From: Aphrophora alni
Taxonomy: Eukaryota > Arthropoda > Insecta > Hemiptera > Aphrophoridae
Length of the DNA stretch: 64,000 nucleotides
Reading direction: 5' to 3'
NCBI GenBank assembly: GCA_963513935.1
Contig: OY740768.1
Location: forward strand, 41,348,368 to 41,412,367
Every line of letters starts with the position of its first letter. Positions within the stretch are counted from its first letter, which is position 1. Below are positions 60,321 to 64,000 of the stretch, piece by piece. The notes beneath the pieces were generated by a model. It worked only from the letters and a program-made list of their open reading frames with translations, was not told where the DNA came from and made no database searches. The position numbers and the translations under genes were made by a program.

Positions 60321-62218
60321 AACGGGAAAAAAGAAAGGTAAAACAACACGATAAAATAAATAAATTTAAAACAAACTGAAACAAGTTTTGTTGACGTTTT
60401 TCATTATCTCAAAGTAAAATAAAAACGTTGTGTAATGAATAGAAATCATAGTTTTTTGCGGAAATATCTAATTTGAAATTCTAGAAAAGAAGATTTTGGA
60501 ATCATCCTTACAACTCAAAAAGGTGATGAGATTTTGATCATATTTGGAATGGAACATTTTAAGTAGTCTAATATTTCAAAGAGTCTTTTCATTTCTCAAT
60601 AACTCAAAATTTGGTGTATATACCATAATCCCAAAATATTAAATATCGATTTCTTAAAATCTGGATAAACGAATTTGATCAAACGAACATCCGAAATAAA
60701 TCGTAAGTGGTTGTCACCTCCAATAAAGTGCCGGTACAAGAGTTCAGAAGTAAAAATGAACCATCAACGGCGTCATGCAATTTTGAATGACCCAAAGTGA
60801 TAAAATAAATAAGTGGCTCTATAAAACCAAGTTTATAAAAACCCTTACGTTAGCGGGAAAAAATAATTGAAAAATATCAAAATGAACCCTGATATCCGTC
60901 TGATACATTTGAATATTTTCCACATTATTTCTGAACTGTAACCATCTTCAAAGTGCGGTTGATTAATGGTTAAGGTCATAAGTCTTCACATTTCTCAAAC
61001 ATTTAACTGAAATAAGATAACCTGATTTTACAATATTCGTTTTTAAGAAAATGTGTTTTAATCTCCGTCCGTCGTTTTTTCACTTTTTTACAAATAACTC
61101 CTTCCTTGTAGTAATGTCTGTGTAGTGACTTATGAATTTTGTTATGGCCATACTTTGAATATTTCTAAGGGCAATGTATTCGTTCGGTTCCCTATAACAG
61201 TACTCAAGAGATTAGAGAAGTATTAAAACTGTGTTTTTAAACAATTGTCTTCCAAAACGTTGCGATCAAAATTTTAAATCCCTAAATATTATTTCCACTT
61301 TCAAAATTTCGTGCACTAGGCACGTGCCTAGGCTGTCTAATGGAAAATACGGCATTGCATTTATACAGGTCATATTCTTAATTCAATATTGATTTTTTTA
61401 TTGATTTTATATATATATATATATATAATCCATCTCCGAGCACCCCTTCTCCATTCCCTGGAGATCTCAAGGCTACGGGTGCCTTTCTACATTGGGGCCC
61501 AAAATTTTTTTATTATGGAATATATGTAAACTTAATAATATGATTAAAATTCCACACAAATCATCCTTCATAGGTGATGCACGAAACACAAAAGGACCTT
61601 GAGGTCAGCCTCCTTAAAGACTTCAAGCTCAACCAAGCCATTTTCGAAGTATGCTGAGTCCTCATTAAGTAAATACCTTACACTCATGAAGTCTACTAGA
61701 GTCTCTAATCTTTACGAACAGAACTGCGTTTCATTCTAACATTATTATATTTAGGTGATATTATCTCACTTCAGTTTTCAAACTTATTGCTCGCTATAAG
61801 TCGTGTCTACTGAGTGAGAATGCTCCAGAATTAACAGGATGAACTAGTGTTCGTTTATTTAAGTCCTTTATTCTAATTAGGCCAGAGGGGGTAAATATCT
61901 TGAGCATGTTTTAACAATTTAACAAATTTAATTTCAACCAGCTATCGTCTACTTTCATCCTTGTTACGCATCCTCGCTACCAAAGATCAAGACAGGAATT
62001 GTAACAACAATATTAATTACATTAAGAGAAAACTTGACTTTTTTTATAACAGACGTAATTTATTAAATTCTGTCAAACGTCATAGATTCTTTTTGATTCT
62101 CGAAATCTCTGAATCTCTCTAAGCGGAGTGTAGTAGCCACGAAGTGTTTTTTTGGAAGAATTCAATTTTCACAATACAAGCCGTCCAATAAAACATATTT
62201 TAGTAATGATAAACTAGG
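60321..62218. other. Transposon-relic-like stretch
   Basis: No gene. It has wording typical of decayed elements (for example TTTGGTGTATATACC near 60,610). A perfect 16-bp palindrome CTAGGCACGTGCCTAG is at 61316-61331, an AT microsatellite at about 61,410-61,427, and a GC-richer patch with GGGGCCCAAAATTTTTTT at about 61,494. Confidence 0.45.
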
Positions 62219-64000
62219 CAAATCGTTAAACTCATTAGATCAAATGAGAGAAAGAGTGTTTTTACTAAGCTAATCGTTGGATTCATTACGTTCGGGACCT
62301 TCCAATAAAGACTAGAATGAACACGAGGCTAATCTTTGCAGTCATTAGGTTCGATACCTACCAATGAGGAGAAGAGTGAATTACGAGGCTAATAATCGTT
62401 GAAGTTATTAGGTTCTACAATTGCCAATGAGGAGTAGAGTGAATTACGAGGCTAATCGTTGCAGTCATTAGTTTCAATACCTGCCACTGAGGAAGAGAGT
62501 GATATGGTAGACTAATCATTGGAGTCATTAAGTTCTACAATTTCCAATGAGGAGTAGAGTGAATTACGAGGGTAATCGTTGCAGTCATTAGTTTCAATAC
62601 CTGCCACTGAGGAAGAGAGTGATATGGTAGACTAATCGTTGGAGTCATTAAGTTCTACAATTTCCAATGAGGAGTAGAGTGAATTACGAGGCTAATCGTT
62701 GCAGTCATTAGTTTCAATACCTGCCACTGAGGAAGAGAGTGATATGGTAGACTAATCATTGAAGTCATTAAGTTCTACAATTTCCAATGAGGAGTAGAGT
62801 GAATTACGAGGGTAATCGTTGCAGTCATTAAGTTCTATAATTTCCAATGAGGAGTGGAGTGAATTACGAGGGTAATGGTTGCAGTCAATACTTTCAATAC
62901 CTGCCACTGAGGAAGAGAGTGATATGGTAGACTAATCGTTGGAGTCATTAAGTTCTACAATTTCCAATGAGGAGTGGAGTGAATTACGAGGGTAATCGTT
63001 GCAGTTATTAGTTTCAATACCTGCCACTGAGGAAGAGAGTGATATGGTAGACTAATCGTTGAAGTCATTAAGTTCTACAATTTCCAATAAGGAGTGGAGT
63101 GATTTACGAAGCTAATGGTTGCAGTCGTTACTTTCAATACCTGCCACTGAGGAAGAGAGTGATATGGTAGACTAATCGTTGAAGTCATTAAGTTCTACAA
63201 TTTCCAATAAGGAGTGGAGTGATTTACGAAGCTAATGGTTGCAGTCGTTACTTTCAATACCTGCCACTGAGGAAGAGAGTGATATGGTAGACTAATCGTT
63301 GGAGTCATTAAGTTCTACAATTTCCAATGAGGAGTGGAGTGAATTACGAGGCTAATCGTTGCAGTCATTACTTTCAATACCTGCCACTGAGGAAGAGAGT
63401 GATATGGTAGACTAATCATTGGAGTCATTAAGTTCTACAATTTCCAATGAGGAATAGAGTGAATTACGAGGGTAATCGTTGCAGTCATTAGTTTCAATAC
63501 CTGCCACTGAGGAAGAGAGTGATATGGTAGACTAATCGTTGGAGTCATTAAGTTCTACAATTTCCAATGAGGAGTAGAGTGAATTACGAGGGTAATCGTT
63601 GCAGTTATTAGTTTCAATACCTGCCACTGAAGAAGAGAGTGATATGGTAGACTAATCATTGAAATCATTAAGTTCTACAATTTCCAATGAGGAGTAGAGT
63701 GAATTACGAGGGTAATCGTTGCAGTCATTAGTTTCAATACCTGCCACTGAGGAAGAGAGTGATATGGTAGACTAATCGTTGGAGTCATTAAATTCTACAA
63801 TGAGGAGTAGAGTGAATTACGAGGGTAATCGTTGCAGTCATTAGTTTCAATACCTGCCACTGAGGAAGAGAGTGATATGGTAGACTAATCGTTGGAGTCA
63901 TTAAGTTCTACAATTTCCAATGAGGAGTAGAGTGAATTACGAGGGTAATCGTTGCAGTCATTAGTTTCAATACCTGCCACTGAGGAAGAGAGTGATATGG
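62219..64000. repeat. Higher-order satellite: 60-bp monomers arranged as 120-bp dimers, runs off the window
   Basis: Two diverged monomer types alternate. Type A: CATTAAGTTCTACAATTTCC then AATGAGGAGTAGAGTGAATT. Type B: CATTAGTTTCAATACCTGCC then ACTGAGGAAGAGAGTGATAT. Both begin with a TAATCGTTGNAGT word. The left edge (62219-62400) is irregular and diverged; the interior is regular with few differences. Dimers at 63061-63180 and 63181-63300 are identical. A monomer near 62821-62880 is an A/B hybrid, and one near 63,790 lacks about 8 bases. Confidence 0.98.

Overview
The window looks like AT-rich nuclear DNA from an arthropod, most likely an insect. The reasons are low gene density, introns of several kilobases with standard GT/AG junctions, many decayed transposons and satellites, and one homeobox gene whose homeodomain matches the NOT (notochord homeobox, Noto/CG18599-like) family in its insect form. 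Only this gene is well supported. No tRNA, rRNA, CRISPR or operon-like feature was found.

Left part (1-12.5 kb): the NOT-family gene lies on the + strand. Two coding exons are visible (7122-7300 and 11699-11893), split by a 4.4 kb phase-0 intron between homeodomain residues 44 and 45. The N-terminal exon or exons are not recognised and probably lie upstream of the window. A GC-richer, homeobox-site-rich block at about 4620-5095 could be regulatory.

Middle (12.5-44.7 kb): no host gene is supported. This part holds a Penelope-like retroelement remnant arranged as an inverted repeat with a likely 14-bp target duplication (15657-16652), a GC-rich inserted block containing a histone-type stem-loop (about 18744-19593), long (AG)n, AT and A tracts, two fold-back elements sharing a TATACAGGGTGAT-type terminus (26357-27473 and 34272-35294), and a 13-unit 150/161-bp satellite (27542-29534). 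A 200-N assembly gap (44705-44904) falls inside a copy of an interspersed repeat.

Right part (44.9-64 kb): CT-rich tracts with GGGGATRT-type flanks, a palindromic complex (48686-49249), a duplicated block of about 0.88 kb (49252 and 51693) that brackets a second Penelope-like remnant with YVDD and GIY-YIG motifs, an AP-endonuclease fragment of a non-LTR retrotransposon (56096-56390), and a 60-bp/120-bp higher-order satellite running off the right end (from 62219).

Two patterns run across the window. One is an interspersed repeat family of about 240 bp with 12 recognised copies on both strands. The other is a strong excess of the octamer TAGGCCTA (12 sites). I do not see a clearly new multi-gene system. 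The most unusual material is the repeat architecture.
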